A stretch of 64,000 nt of DNA from positions 1 through 64,000 of the forward strand of contig JAJKFJ010021704.1 in NCBI GenBank assembly GCA_027382625.1, written 5' to 3'. Under the pieces are notes generated by a model. It saw only the letters and a program-made list of their open reading frames with translations, made no database searches and was not told the origin of the DNA. The translations under genes and the position numbers were made by a program. The DNA is from Tetmemena sp. SeJ-2015 (lineage: Eukaryota; Ciliophora; Spirotrichea; Sporadotrichida; Oxytrichidae). This document shows, piece after piece, positions 45,701 through 56,498 of this stretch (position 1 is its first letter; each line of letters starts with the position of its first letter).

Positions 45701-48450
45701 TCATATGCTTTATTTTAAGAGCCACCTTACTTAAACAACCCATTTCTTACATAAATTTTCATCATCAGTGGCATATTCAATTATTCTCTGCTGAAGATTA
45801 TCGAATCCTAAACTTTCATTTTTAAATTTAGATTCTTGAATAGAGTCTTCGAATATAAACTTAAAACAATAAACTGAATGAAGTCTCTCGTATCGGATTT
45901 AAAATTATTACTTAAGTTGTTATTAAATTTGCTATGCTGCTATCTTAGGCCAGTTTAATTATACACCCTTGCTAATTGAGATTGCAAATCTTAAGAGAAA
46001 TCTAACGACTCTCTCTATAAATTGATGCTTTATCTCTCACTAGATAAAACAGACTTTTAATCCTCATCAAATTATCAAAAAATTTATAGAATTAAACAAT
46101 CATCATCATTGTTCAGGATCACAGTATTTGAGAAGAAATCGATTCCATCTTGGACAGGATGAATTTAATCTATATGTAGAGAATCGTCCAGATTTGGGCC
46201 CATAACTAAATTATGATTAAATCTCTTCTAGAAGTAGTTTTCCACTTAGACATTCAAAGGAGGCTCTTTAATATCTTTATTTACCTCATTCAAGTTTATG
46301 CCATTAATCTAAAGAACTTCAGAAAGCTGATTTTATAAATTAAGAATGAATATTTTTTGCTTGATTCTTCAGATGGATTTATAGCAGATATTTCTTGTTC
46401 TTTGTATTCTTTAGAGAGGTGAAATTGCTTCTAGTTGCAGCTTATTTAGTTAAACTTTCACACTCTATTTTCACAATGTTTTCCAATGGCACTGAGTAGA
46501 TTTCTTACTCAGACTCGCTCTAAAGTTCAAACTTATTTCTCTTGAGAAGGAGGATATGCTCCTTCCACAATATTTGGTTTTTACTCTGTAGCATTATAGA
46601 TTCAGAGGCCTTATCATTTCTCCTGGTGAATACTTTCGATCTGAAAATCTCTTGCTCACTCTTCTTATCCAAATTTTAAGTCAGCAGAGGCTTTGCCATC
46701 AAATCTAAAAATCTCATGAAGTCCTTCTCATTTCTAAACTCAGCATACTTGACTCTGTCTTGCAGTTTTATACTCTAACTTGTGTGAAGACTATTTTTGC
46801 CTGAGTTTCCATTGTTTCCAAGTCCATTACTGCTTTTTTATTTTTCAACGACAACTTTTTAGTTAAGAGCTTAAGCCATCTTCACAAAGAGAGTTGACTT
46901 GCTCTTTGAGTGATGAATGGAACTAGAAGCTTGAGACTGATTATCGTTGAAGGAATCTATGTTAATTGCCTTAACTCCGAAAAGAGGCTGCTGTTTAGCT
47001 TTTAAACTTGAACCAATCTATTTGGAGTTACTTATAGAGTTTGAGATTTAGACGAGACTGCTTTGCTAGGGAGCTATTTTATGAAATTTGATAGGGGTTA
47101 GTATGTTATTCTTCACTAAGCTTTGAAGTTTCTTTTGCGGGCTACTTGGCTTGGCAAAGGGTTGAATGTTTTCTCTGCTTTAAGTCTTACTTAAAATTTT
47201 ATTCTTCCTGCTCTCATACTCCGAGAACTTCGAATTAAAGTGATAGTCAATGTCATTAATCATAGTCTGTAAATCGTCCTCCTCAAAATCTAAGTTGATC
47301 AGGATTGGTTCAAAAGCTGGCGAATTCTCATCCAGCCTTGTAATAACTGTCTCAGAGAACTTCAAATTATTGTTGTTGTTAAGCCTACTAGAGGCATTTA
47401 TTTACTCTTAGTCTTAGCATTTAAAGCGCAAAAGATCATTCTAAGCTTGTTAAATAACAGGAGCATCCTCATTCTAAGCTTTGAGTTAGAGGTTTCTCTT
47501 TTCAGAAATCATTTATTTGTTTCTATTGCTTACTACCTTGCCCATATCTTTTAGGTTTTACTACTCTTGCCACAGAGACTGCTCAAAATTACTATCTTCC
47601 ATATTACCTGTAACTATATCCTCGTCATATCGATTGTTTTGATTATGTGCTTTCTTATACAAAACTTGGTGATAAACCTCATACGATTTATTATAAGAAG
47701 TGAATATATATATTATACAGCAATTACGATTTAGAAAAATAAGTTCTTATTAGGATTTTTTAAAGTTTAGTTGAGTATCAACTTTTTTTCGTTTTAATTG
47801 ACAGCTATAGGCTGTCTACTTTTGCCATTCAAGAGTGGCTAAGATCTTGACTCCCTCATGTGAGTAAGTGATTGCTTACTTTTCTGGTGTTTTAAATTCC
47901 TTTGCAAATCTAGTGAGTCTTCTAAATTTCGATCTACTTGCTTCGAAATACCTTTTGTCTTTTTTTAAGCCTTGTTACTGATGAAATTAAAGTCATGATT
48001 ATTAGCATCTGTGTTTAATGCGCCCTTATCTTATCTGCGAGTAGTGCCTTTTTACTCCGAATAGGATGTATCACTCTCGTAGCTACTTGAGTAGGAGCTG
48101 TTCCTTTGACTATCCCTGCCCTTCTACCAAGCATTCATATTAAAAATTGAATCAATTATGTTAAGAATTTTACGTGGCTCTGATGACTGGTGGAATCATA
48201 ACTCCATTTAAACATTGTAATCTTAAAGTTTGTGCAGTGGTAGTGGCTTTGCCTACTGGCCTCAATTTTTTATGATTCTCATTTATCTTTTGCAAAGAGG
48301 GGGGGAAAAGTTAGGTTAGTGATTGTAGTAGAGCTGATCCCCTTGTATGAAGTTGACGCAGTTCTCATTCATTTGTCTTGAAGCAAAGTCCTCCCATTTG
48401 CAATTTATCAGTCTTTTTATTATCTTGTTGATCGCAATTTATTTCTTCAT
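45701..48450 (-). CDS. large Ser/Gln/Lys-rich protein, possible C-terminal PH-like fold, unknown
   Basis: Probable start ATG 48450 (MKKQIAINKIIKRL, then CKWEDFASRQMNENC). After gaps, EPRKILNIIDSIFNMNAWQKG runs into SSYSSSYESDTSYSEQ and RESRSQPLLNGKSRQP. After an IES near 47700, SYEVYHQVLYKKAH leads into an uninterrupted stretch to 46310 (LDENSPAFEPILINLD, KSKSTLFVKMAQAL, KEHILLLKRNKFEL, NKKYLLQIHLK). The final parts QINGINLNEVNK and NLQQRIIEYATDDENLCKKWV end near 45701. The strand-rich YLLQIHL region plus a terminal helix with KKWV suggests a PH-like domain, which is tentative. Confidence 0.6.
47682..47732. other. IES, 43 bp, pointer TACGATTT
   Basis: 8-bp direct repeats at 47682-47689 and 47725-47732, just upstream of SYEVYHQVL. 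A second nearby removal is needed to complete the frame. Confidence 0.6.
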
Positions 48451-48703
48451 TAAAATTTACTCAAGATCTTTAAAACAAGAAAGCAAACTATCTTTGCTGA
48501 TAAATTAAAGAACTTTAAATAGCCTAAATAAATGCTTATCAAATCTTAATTTAATTAATGCTCCCATATAAGCATAATTTAAAGAGAAGAGGTAGTTTTA
48601 AATTTGAATGCAAATTAATTGATAACTATAGTTTTTGGAAGGGAAAATAATACTGGCTGGTTTTAAGTTATTTATAGTTTGATTACTTATCTGGTCTGGC
48701 TCA

Positions 48704-49492
48704 TCATAGCAAAGCCACCAGCTTCAAGTAAAAGTCCACAACAGTGTAGATTGAGTTCACTGCGCCTTTCCCGCCAGTCATACCTGCATTGAAAAAGTCA
48801 CCTCTATTCCAGGCTGTTATCACAGTGCTCCAGTCCAGGGCAACCTCTGCAGCAGAGATTCCATTATCGAGCACAGTCAAGAAGCTTAGCAAATCAGAGA
48901 GGCTGCTTATCTCTACTCTTAAAAAAAAGAATTAATTTTACTCTTGGTTGTTCGAGTTGAGAAATTCCCAAGAAGTAGGAGGCCACTCCAAACTACTCTA
49001 CTTTAATTTCACTCATAGACTTTAGAGAAATTCCCCCTGAGCAATCGAAAGTCTTGGCCACTTTCTGTAGCTTATACAAATAGAGCATTAGAATAATTTA
49101 AATGCATATACTTTATTATTTAAGCATGGAAGTAAGTAGATAGGCATTGTCTGAAAGTACAACATAGTAGAAGAGCTGGTAGGCAAGTTAATATGTATAC
49201 TACGTAACAGATGCGACCCCTGAAAGGCAAGTATTTTTTGACTGAGTTGCGAGGCTAACAAGGGCTCCGATTATTGATCCTGCTCCTACTTCAATATAAT
49301 CTTTGGCCGTCATTGAGGCTTCTACAAGTTGTTGCTTATAATGAGTTTATAATATTTTAAGTTTTATTATTGCAACTCTTGGTGATTTTGGGATTGTAGT
49401 TTTGCTTGAAGAGAGTTGATTTGAGTGGGTCTGCTATCCATGGCAGAAACAAATAGGGCAGCTAGTGCGAGTGTTTGAATAAAGGTTTTCAT
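48704..49492 (-). CDS. secreted protein, unknown family, copy 1
   Basis: ATG 49492 with a typical signal peptide (MKTFIQTLALAALFVSA). After three IESs the frame reads LVEASMTAKDYIEVGAG, KNTCLSGVASVTQYTY, KTFDCSGGISLKS, EISSLSDLLSFLTV, GDFFNAGMTGGKGAVNS, to TGA 48704-48706 (about 230 aa). Two conserved Cys motifs (NTCL-GVA and FDCSGGI) recur in copy 2. No membrane anchor after the signal. Function unknown; secretory pathway or phagosome is inferred from the signal only. Confidence 0.75.
48914..48944. other. IES, 25 bp, pointer TACTCT
   Basis: TACTCT at 48914-48919 and 48939-48944. Removal joins QLEQPRV to EISSLSDLL. Confidence 0.8.
49084..49127. other. IES, 39 bp, pointer AGCAT
   Basis: AGCAT at 49084-49088 and 49123-49127. 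Removal joins YLLTSML to YLYKLQKVAKTFDC. Confidence 0.8.
49332..49373. other. IES, 38 bp, pointer TTGC
   Basis: TTGC at 49332-49335 and 49370-49373. Removal joins QNHQELQ to QLVEASMTAKDY. Confidence 0.8.
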
Positions 49493-49999
49493 TCTGGAAG
49501 TGAATAAGATCTTCAATTTTTTGGTTTGAGTTCTGACGATTAACACTTTAATATATTGCTATAATTGAGTGGATTATTACCATTTTTCTATTTTACAATA
49601 AATTTAAGCTTGGGAAGAGAAAAAAAACAGGAAAATATTAATGCGTAATTCAAAAACTCTTTTCCAAATATATAAATCAGTAGTTTAAGCATATAAATTT
49701 GTAATGTTTGTATAATCTGGTGATAATAATCAGACCTTAAATATGTGTCCATCGTCAGATTAGGAAAGATTTAAGCTGGTAATAACTGATCTCATCTGAT
49801 TTTATCTAATTCTTCCAATCTTAAAACTCAATATTAGTTTACCAAACAAAAGAGTATCAATTAGTAAGTTTAATTTAATTTTTCTTTCAATACTTAAAAA
49901 CATAAATGGATTTAATTCATCAATCTTTATAGAGATGAGAGAAATTTGTTTTTGAATTTAGCTAAATATAGATTGAACATTTACTATGAGCTTAATTTT
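49493..49999. other. intergenic spacer between tandem secreted-protein genes
   Basis: About 500 bp, AT-rich, no coding frame seen. Confidence 0.5.
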
Positions 50000-50885
50000 T
50001 CAATATAGAGTGATGTATTTGCTGATGATTCCATAGAGAGTGTAGCCTGCGTTTATAACACCCTTGCCCGCATAAAGCCCAGCCTCGAAGTAATCGCCTT
50101 AATCCCACTCAGACTAAACTGTAGTCGTGTCCATCACTATCTCCACTAAGCCAAGTGCTTCCTGGGCATCACCTAAGATCCCAATCAGCAAATCCATTAT
50201 TTAACTTAAGCTGTCTGAATTAGTGGCCTTCACCTCATTTTTCTTTCAAAAATTTCAAAAAAAATGCAGTCTAAAAGGTTTTTTCTTGTGTGTTTTGAAA
50301 AAGTCTTCCGATAATGAAGGGTATCTGATCTGCTCTGACGCATACTTGTCCTCTTGAAACGAGTGAGATACCTCCTGAGCAGTCGAAACTGAATCCTCCA
50401 TCGAAAAGTTTTAAGAAATAAGTGAAAGCATAAGAGGCAGAGGTGGTGGATTTAGTAGTCAAGTAATCGTTCAGGTAGTAATAGATGAGATAGGCAGACT
50501 AAAAGACAGTGGCCACTCCCTTCAGACAAGTATTCGATGATTAGGTGGAAAGTTCCACTGAGGCTCCTAGTGCACACCCTGACCCAAAAAGAAACCAGTC
50601 TTGGTATGTTAAAACAGCCTCAACCATTCTTGTACTACTAATTTCCCTTTCGAATGAGGGAATCTAATTGATAGGAAGGTCTTTTAATGAAGCTCCTTCA
50701 GCCTTTTTAAGTACTTCTAATTATTGATTTAGCTCGTGTGTCCTTTTAATTAAGGAATAGAGTTGTTGTTTCTGCTCTAATTTAACCATGATTCCGTTAC
50801 TTTATCTCAAAGAAGCGCTGTTTTAATTTTAGCTTCCACAAGATATAGAGTTTATCGACAGAATAAGCACCAAGCCGAAGATCAT
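50000..50885 (-). CDS. secreted protein, unknown family, copy 2
   Basis: ATG 50885 with a signal peptide (MIFGLVLILSINSISCG). The frame continues through KRTHELNQQLEVLKKAEG, MVEAVLTYQDWFLFGSG, NTCLKGVATVFQSAY, FSFDCSGGISLVSRGQ. After one insert near 50235-50275 (A/T runs, pointer not resolved) EVKATNSDSLSQIMDLL and GDYFEAGLYAGKGVINAGY follow to TGA 50000-50002. Fewer interruptions than copy 1, same motif order, so a tandem duplication with IES turnover. Confidence 0.75.
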
Positions 50886-51189
50886 TCTTTTGCTTAACTG
50901 GTGATTAGTTGCTTCATTTCTACTCTAATAATTATAGCAAGAGAACTTAGGGGATTAATCATTATGATGATGTGGTATTATAGAATGACTCAATGAGTTG
51001 TTATCTTCTAAAGAACTGTAAGCTTTCTCCATTCCTTAGTTAAATTTAATTATCATACGATTCTTTAAAGCATAAATCATGATTATAAACAGGAATTTGA
51101 TTATAATTCAGAGTTAGAGATACACAATATGCTAAATGAATTTAAGAATTCCATCTTAACTTTTCAAAATATTTTATGATTAGAAAAGC
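50886..51189. other. intergenic, no gene seen
   Basis: AT-rich; short plus frame NYNSELEIHNMLNEFKNS precedes the acidic segment but lacks clear support. Confidence 0.4.
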
Positions 51190-51297
51190 AGTCTCAACCG
51201 ACTAGGGATGTAAAGATGAAAGAAGTAGATGAGGACGATGAAGACAACCTAGATCTGGGTGATCTTGACCTTGATGATTTAATCTTAATAATTTTCT
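51190..51297 (+). CDS. acidic tail MDS, possibly C-terminus of the RFC1-like gene
   Basis: Plus-strand frame SQPTRDVKMKEVDEDD, EDNLDLGDLDLDDLI. Very acidic, repeat-like DLG/DLD motifs, similar in character to the acidic ends of replication and chromatin proteins. Position beside the RFC1 N-terminal MDSs, on the opposite strand, suggests a scrambled piece of the same gene. Assignment is inference. Confidence 0.35.
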
Positions 51298-51339
51298 GTT
51301 AGCCAGATAATTAAATTCTAATCCAGTGATAATATATTA

Positions 51340-52815
51340 AATATTATTCTCTCTTCTGCATTTCCATTTTAAGCTGGTGGTCTTTTCTTATTATCCGCTT
51401 GTCTCTCTAAACTATCATCATCTGACTCCTCTGGCGCAATCCTTCTTTTATTGGCCTCTCTCTTTGAATCACGTATCTGCTGAGCCTTCTGATCTGCTGC
51501 TTCTTCATCGCTCTCTTCCAATACAACTGGTCAATAAAGACTTATTAAACTAGGTTATTGAAAAAGTCTGCTTCTTCTATTTCTAGTGACTGCTATTTCT
51601 TGCTCCTCTTCATCTTCCTCCTCTCCGATAACTCTCCTATTTCTACCTCCTGTCTACTAGAAATTTCTAATAGATTCTTGTTTCTACTTGCTTGGTTGTT
51701 GTTGTACTTAAGGTTGAGCAGTCTCATCCTTCATCTCCACATCTTATCCTTTCTTCACTACCTGCTTCGATTGGACCTGCTCTACTACTTTAGAAGCATT
51801 ATTAACCGCTGTTGCTTTAGATTGAGTAGGATTGTTGTTCACTGGTTTAGCAGGGCTTCTTACTGGAGACTCAGACATCTTCACATCTCTATTCTAAATG
51901 ATGATAAAATTCTCATCTTTATATTGGCTATTGTTCTTTGAAGACTGAGGCTTTAGGAAATCAGGTTGCTTAGTCTGAACATTAGTAGGTTGCGAAGCCT
52001 GAGACTGAGGTTTGCTGGGAGTGTGCCTTGCACTTCTTCTTGGCTATAATTGAAGATTACTGCTCTGGTTTTGGGCTGAAGCCTCAGAGCTGATTTTGTC
52101 CTCGAGGCTGTCCTTCTCTGATTTGTTGGCTTGACTGCCTTTCATCGGAGTCACACTCCTCATATAATTAATCTAAAACTGCAAAGCGTAATCCTTGAAG
52201 ATCTGGTTACTCTCTAATTATCATTTGCTTGCTAGTTTTAAGCTGACTTAGATTAACTAAGCTTGTTTTACTAATTAGTATCCAAGGGTTAAGCTTAACT
52301 GCGACGAGTGCTCATTTTACCTGGAGCAGGTAATTTTTTCTCCTCCTCCTCTTCCTCAGATACATGAGAGATCTTGCTTCTTCCTTTAGATGGCTCCCTC
52401 TCTCTTTATTTAGACACTTGATTTGCCTTAGCAGGAGATATTCAAAATTAAAGCTCACTATAGGTAATCAAATAGTTACTATTATAGATGAAGGCATGAT
52501 ATGCTTTTATTCGGGGACTTTGACTGCAGATTTCTGAGTATTTTGAGAGGCACCTCTCTTCTGCGAATTTTGCGGTGATTGTTCCACTCTGGCGGCCTAA
52601 CTTTGCTTCTTGCTTGCCGACTGCTAAGAACTTAACTGCTTATTGGTAGCTGGGGATTTCTGGTTCGCAGCAGCCTTTGCATTGGATCTGGTTTGTGACT
52701 TTGAGGCAGTTGCTTGACGCTTCTGAGGAGTGGTTGAGTTGGGAGGGTCAACTCGCTTGCCCTTGGAGTCGGAGGTCTTAATTGAGTCTGCCTTGAAAAA
52801 ATCGCGGATTGACAT
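51340..52815 (-). CDS. replication factor C large subunit-like, N-terminal MDSs (inverted)
   Basis: ATG 52815 begins MSIRDFFKADS, matching the conserved start of RFC1 (a PIP-box-like IRxFF). A long Lys/Ser/Gln-rich disordered region follows: PQKRQATASKSQTRS, REREPSKGRSKISHVSEEEEE, PMKGSQANKSEKDS, KVVEQVQSKQVVKKGQDVEMK, RNRRVIGEEEDEEEQ, and ESDEEAADQKAQQ to KKRPPAQNGNAEE. Frame changes near 52500-52430, 52180 and 51530 mark IESs that are not placed. The sequence runs on the minus strand, while the AAA+ part of the same protein is on the plus strand at 52968. Confidence 0.55.
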
Positions 52816-52967
52816 TTTAAATCTGTAGTGTGCAATTTAAATCAACAAGTTAATTATACTCAGTCAGCTCCCACCCTGCAATTTTAAGAGCTGAAAATAT
52901 AATAAGCAAGGAATATGAGGAATGGGGACATGTTTGAATATTCTGGACCTATTTAAGAAAAGATGAG

Positions 52968-53386
52968 ATGTGGACTGACTTGTATGCGCCACAGAGTATG
53001 AATGACTTGGTGGGCAATAATGGAGTGATTGATTCTTTGTACGAGTGGCTGCGCGACTGGGATGATGTGCACGTTCATGGAAATAAAAGCAAGTTCCCTT
53101 CCGCAGAAATGTAGCCTGGAACGATCAACTTAGATTAAACGCAAAGGCTAAATATTTTAAAAAAAAGAAAATTTAATTTTTTTTTGAAAATTTAAAAATT
53201 TCATTGTATTTGAGGCAGTGCTGTTGAGTGGGCCTCCAGGAATCGGCAAGACAAGCTCTGCAAGAATAGTGTGCAAGAAACTGGGGTTTGAAGTGCTGGA
53301 GACTAATGCAAGTGACACTAGGAACAAGAACGCAATTAACAGCATGCTCAAAGACCTCTCTTCAAACCAACATGCATGAATTATCC
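52968..53386 (+). CDS. replication factor C large subunit-like, AAA+ start (truncated)
   Basis: MWTDLYAPQSMNDLVGN matches RFC box II (WxxKYxP). DSLYEWLRDWDD and, after an AT-rich insert (about 53148-53212), AVLLSGPPGIGKTSSAR (Walker A) follow, with KLGFEVLETNASDTRNK typical of the large subunit RFC1. The frame ends at TGA 53384 after SSNQHA, well before Walker B, so the remaining MDSs lie elsewhere or outside the window. Role: clamp-loader ATPase loading PCNA. The head-to-head position with the minus-strand N-terminus indicates an inverted MDS arrangement. Confidence 0.75.
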
Positions 53387-53685
53387 AAACTCAACAATGC
53401 TAAATTTTGAAAAGCCTCATAAGTTAAAATACAGAAGAAAACAATATCAAAGAATTAAAAATTAACCATGGCTTAATCTAACTAAAGTCCTCATTAGTAT
53501 TAAAAAGTCATAATAAAAAATGCATTTCTTTCCTTTCTTAATTCAATTTAATACTGCAATAATCCACATTTGCTTCTTCTTTCAATTAAACTCTTTCACA
53601 TTCCAAGACCATACTCTAAATATTAAAGCAGAAAATGAGATAATTAGTTTTATATATACTCGGATCCTTGTAAAGCCAAAAGCAA
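53387..53685. other. AT-rich, no gene seen
   Basis: Separates the truncated RFC1-like MDS from the coiled-coil/RING gene. Confidence 0.4.
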
Positions 53686-56298
53686 ATGTCTCAACAAAAG
53701 CTGCCTGCTTTGAACGGGGCCCATAGCCTAACAAGGCAGTTCACTTCATCAGCAGGCCTGGTGGTGGAGGGACCACTTCCAGCTTTGGAGGGATGGAGAG
53801 TGGATCAGGAGGTCAATCTTAACTGTCGATGCAGTAGTTGCAAAATCAGCAACTGCACATGCTCTCCTAAACTTTGCCTAATCTTGCAGCAGGCCCTGGT
53901 CCAAGCAATTTCAAGTAACAGAAAAATGGATTGCAAAATTCCACTACTACTTTAGCATCCAGTGGGTAGCAAAACGTGCAGTCCCAACTGCTTAAATAGA
54001 AAGTGATAACGAGAGACTCTTCACCCATGATTCAAAATGCAGGCAAGGTTTCTCTCACTTCAACATTATATAATACATAGAATGGAGTTAGATTTGTATT
54101 GAAGGAGGGAATGGTAAGTTTAAATGGAGGCAGTAACCCTATGAACTCTGGGAGCACACCTCATCATCATAAGAGCTCCGGTAATATAATACACATGGCT
54201 AGGAACAGCGTACTCCTCTCTTAAAATTAACAGTACCAGCAGAGCTAAAACTAACTCACTTAATAGCAGCAACAGGCAATAATGAACTAAAATTCCATGA
54301 TTGCGCTAAATCTAAATAAGCATTATTCATCCTAATTAGTATCATCACTTAATTTTAATAATCCGAGTCTTGCTTAGGACATGGCTGGGCTGACTTAGAG
54401 TTAAATTTCTTAGCAGATCTTGCCAGTCACGAATGGGGAAACTGATAAGAAGCTTAAAAAGTTACAAGAACTTGCTCAGAACGATAAAGAGATGATAGAG
54501 CTACAACGCAAGGCAGTTTACCTTCAGAAACTTTAAATAAGATAAGTAGGAATAAAGTTAATAACATTAAATTTTGTTAAACTTGAGTTGTCCACTCTAT
54601 AGTAAAAGTACGATGCCCTCAAGCGTAACTTCGAGGCACTCTCCATGCAGAACTTAAACGAGAAGTCCAACAACGAGTAGCAAATCCAACGCATCAAAGA
54701 CCTAGAGAAGGAGAGAGACAAGCTCCAGTTCTCAGTGAAAGATCTGTAAAACAAATTAGCCTAGATGCAACTTGGTCCAGACTTGGAATCTCGTAGAGAT
54801 ATCGAAATGAGGGAACTAAAGGACCAACTAGAGCAGAGGAAGGATGAGATCTACCTAGCTAAAGAAGGAGCTAGTGCAGAGGCAGAAGAAAGTGCAGGAG
54901 GTGGAGATGAGGTGTGACCACTCACTTAAAGAGAAGGAGAAAGAGGTAGAGCAAGCAAAGAGTGACTTGCTGGGAGTGTAGGAACTCATGAAGGAACAGA
55001 TTATATAGGTGAAGGGAAAGGAGAAGCAGATAGCGTCCCTAGAGAGCCAGATAAAGCAACTTAATGGACTGCTTTCAGAGAAGTCAAAAGGCTAATATGA
55101 CCATGAGTGAAGTGATAGAGCGAGTTAAGAACAAGCTCACTCAAAAGTATGAGCCACTTATTTTCCAGCTGAAGGAGGAGAACAGAGCCAAGGATGTTTT
55201 CTATTAAAGGGAGATTGAAGAAGGAGCAATATAGCCTTTCAAGGAGAAGCACTATAACCTACTTGCTCAACTAAAGAGCAAGAAAAGATAAAAGGCAGAG
55301 TGGAAAGGTAAGCTGGAGCAGAAGGGGTTGGAGTGCCAGCAGTATTAAAGACATGCGGAGGAGAAGAGAGAGCAGTATGCTGAGTTGCTGATCAGGAAGG
55401 AGGAGATGGAGCTGAACAAGAACAACATCATCGACGACTTAGAGAAGATCCTCCAAGGCAAGGAGCTATAGTCTAAGGATCAAGCAGATAGAGATTTCAG
55501 TTTTGTAGAGAAGCTTGCTTGATAAGCAGAGAGAGCTGGAAGCTGAGAAAGCCCACAGCAGAGAGGTAAGCTCTACATACATTACTTTATTAATAATATA
55601 GAAAGTATTGCTTTTGCAGAAATAGAATGAGATAGCGAATGACACGATCATGAACAAGGAGTCTGAGATAATTTGAATATGCTTAGTAATAAATCCAACT
55701 CATCAAAGAACTCAGGACTAGAGGATTTGGAAAACAAGAATGTGGAGTTGAGGAAGTAAGTGGCCGAGATGCAAGGGTAGCTAAGACACTCTAGTCTCAA
55801 CTTGCAAATAGCAAAAGGGGAGTTGGATGAACAGAGGCGGGAGATAGAGGATTTGAAGTCTCGACTAGATCAAGAAATAGAGAGCATGACTCAGCAGAAT
55901 CAACTTTCCATAAGAGAGATGAGGAGAAACCAAATCAACGACGCCTCTTCTCTTAAGAAGGTTTTTGACAAGATGAGTATGAAAATATTTGCTTCTTCAG
56001 CTGCGGAAAGATTTACTCTGAGAGTTTGATGCTTGTCTGCGGACACTGCATTTGCTAGGAGGTGAGTAACTTCATCATATCTCTCTTTAACTTTGATGTT
56101 TAGTGTATGAGCAAGCACTCAGACCCCAAGAGCAAAGACTCAATCGTCTTTTGCGAAGAATGCAAGATAGAAACTAAGAACAGACATCTTGTGAAGTCAC
56201 TCGCCATCAAGAACATCAACGCAAACTTCTTGCTCATAAACTATGTATAAGCTTTAGATAACTAATGTAAAGATATTTTTTAAGTTTAAAGCAAATGA
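53686..56298 (+). CDS. coiled-coil protein with C-terminal RING-type zinc finger
   Basis: Probable ATG 53686 (MSQQKLPALNG). After a frame change come Gly/Ser/Gln-rich disorder (GGGGTTSSFGGMESGSGG, QQYQQSQNQLTQQQQQ) and long heptad coiled coils at about 54430-55990 (KLKKLQELAQNDKEMIEL, KYDALKRNFEALSMQN, QKKVQEVEMRCDHSL, EKILQGKELQSKDQ). Several frame changes (near 54870, 55085, 55480-55680) mean IESs. The C-terminus reads SCGKIYSESLMLVCGHC and, after a 45-nt GT-AG intron ending 56103, CMSKHSDPKSKDSIVFC EECK: a RING/B-box-like Cys/His array. Possible E3 ubiquitin ligase; the metal-ligand set is partly non-canonical. Confidence 0.65.
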
Positions 56299-56498
56299 TA
56301 GACACAATTCTCTCACACATATTGAAAAAATGCAATTTTATTAAAGTAGCAGCAATATCGCTATCTATTAAGAAGCGTTACTTTCTTAATAAGAGTATTC
56401 CTAATTTATGAATTAAGTTCCTTCATGTGACATTTATTATCACTCTATGGCTTGAAATAATTATTGAAGAATTTTATTTTTATTTGATCAAAATATCA
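56299..56498. other. intergenic
   Basis: 200 bp of AT-rich spacer between two plus-strand genes. Confidence 0.4.

Noticed and set aside
51558..51941. 127-aa Leu/Ser-rich plus-strand ORF
   Set aside because: Shadow of the RFC1-like N-terminal region on the minus strand.
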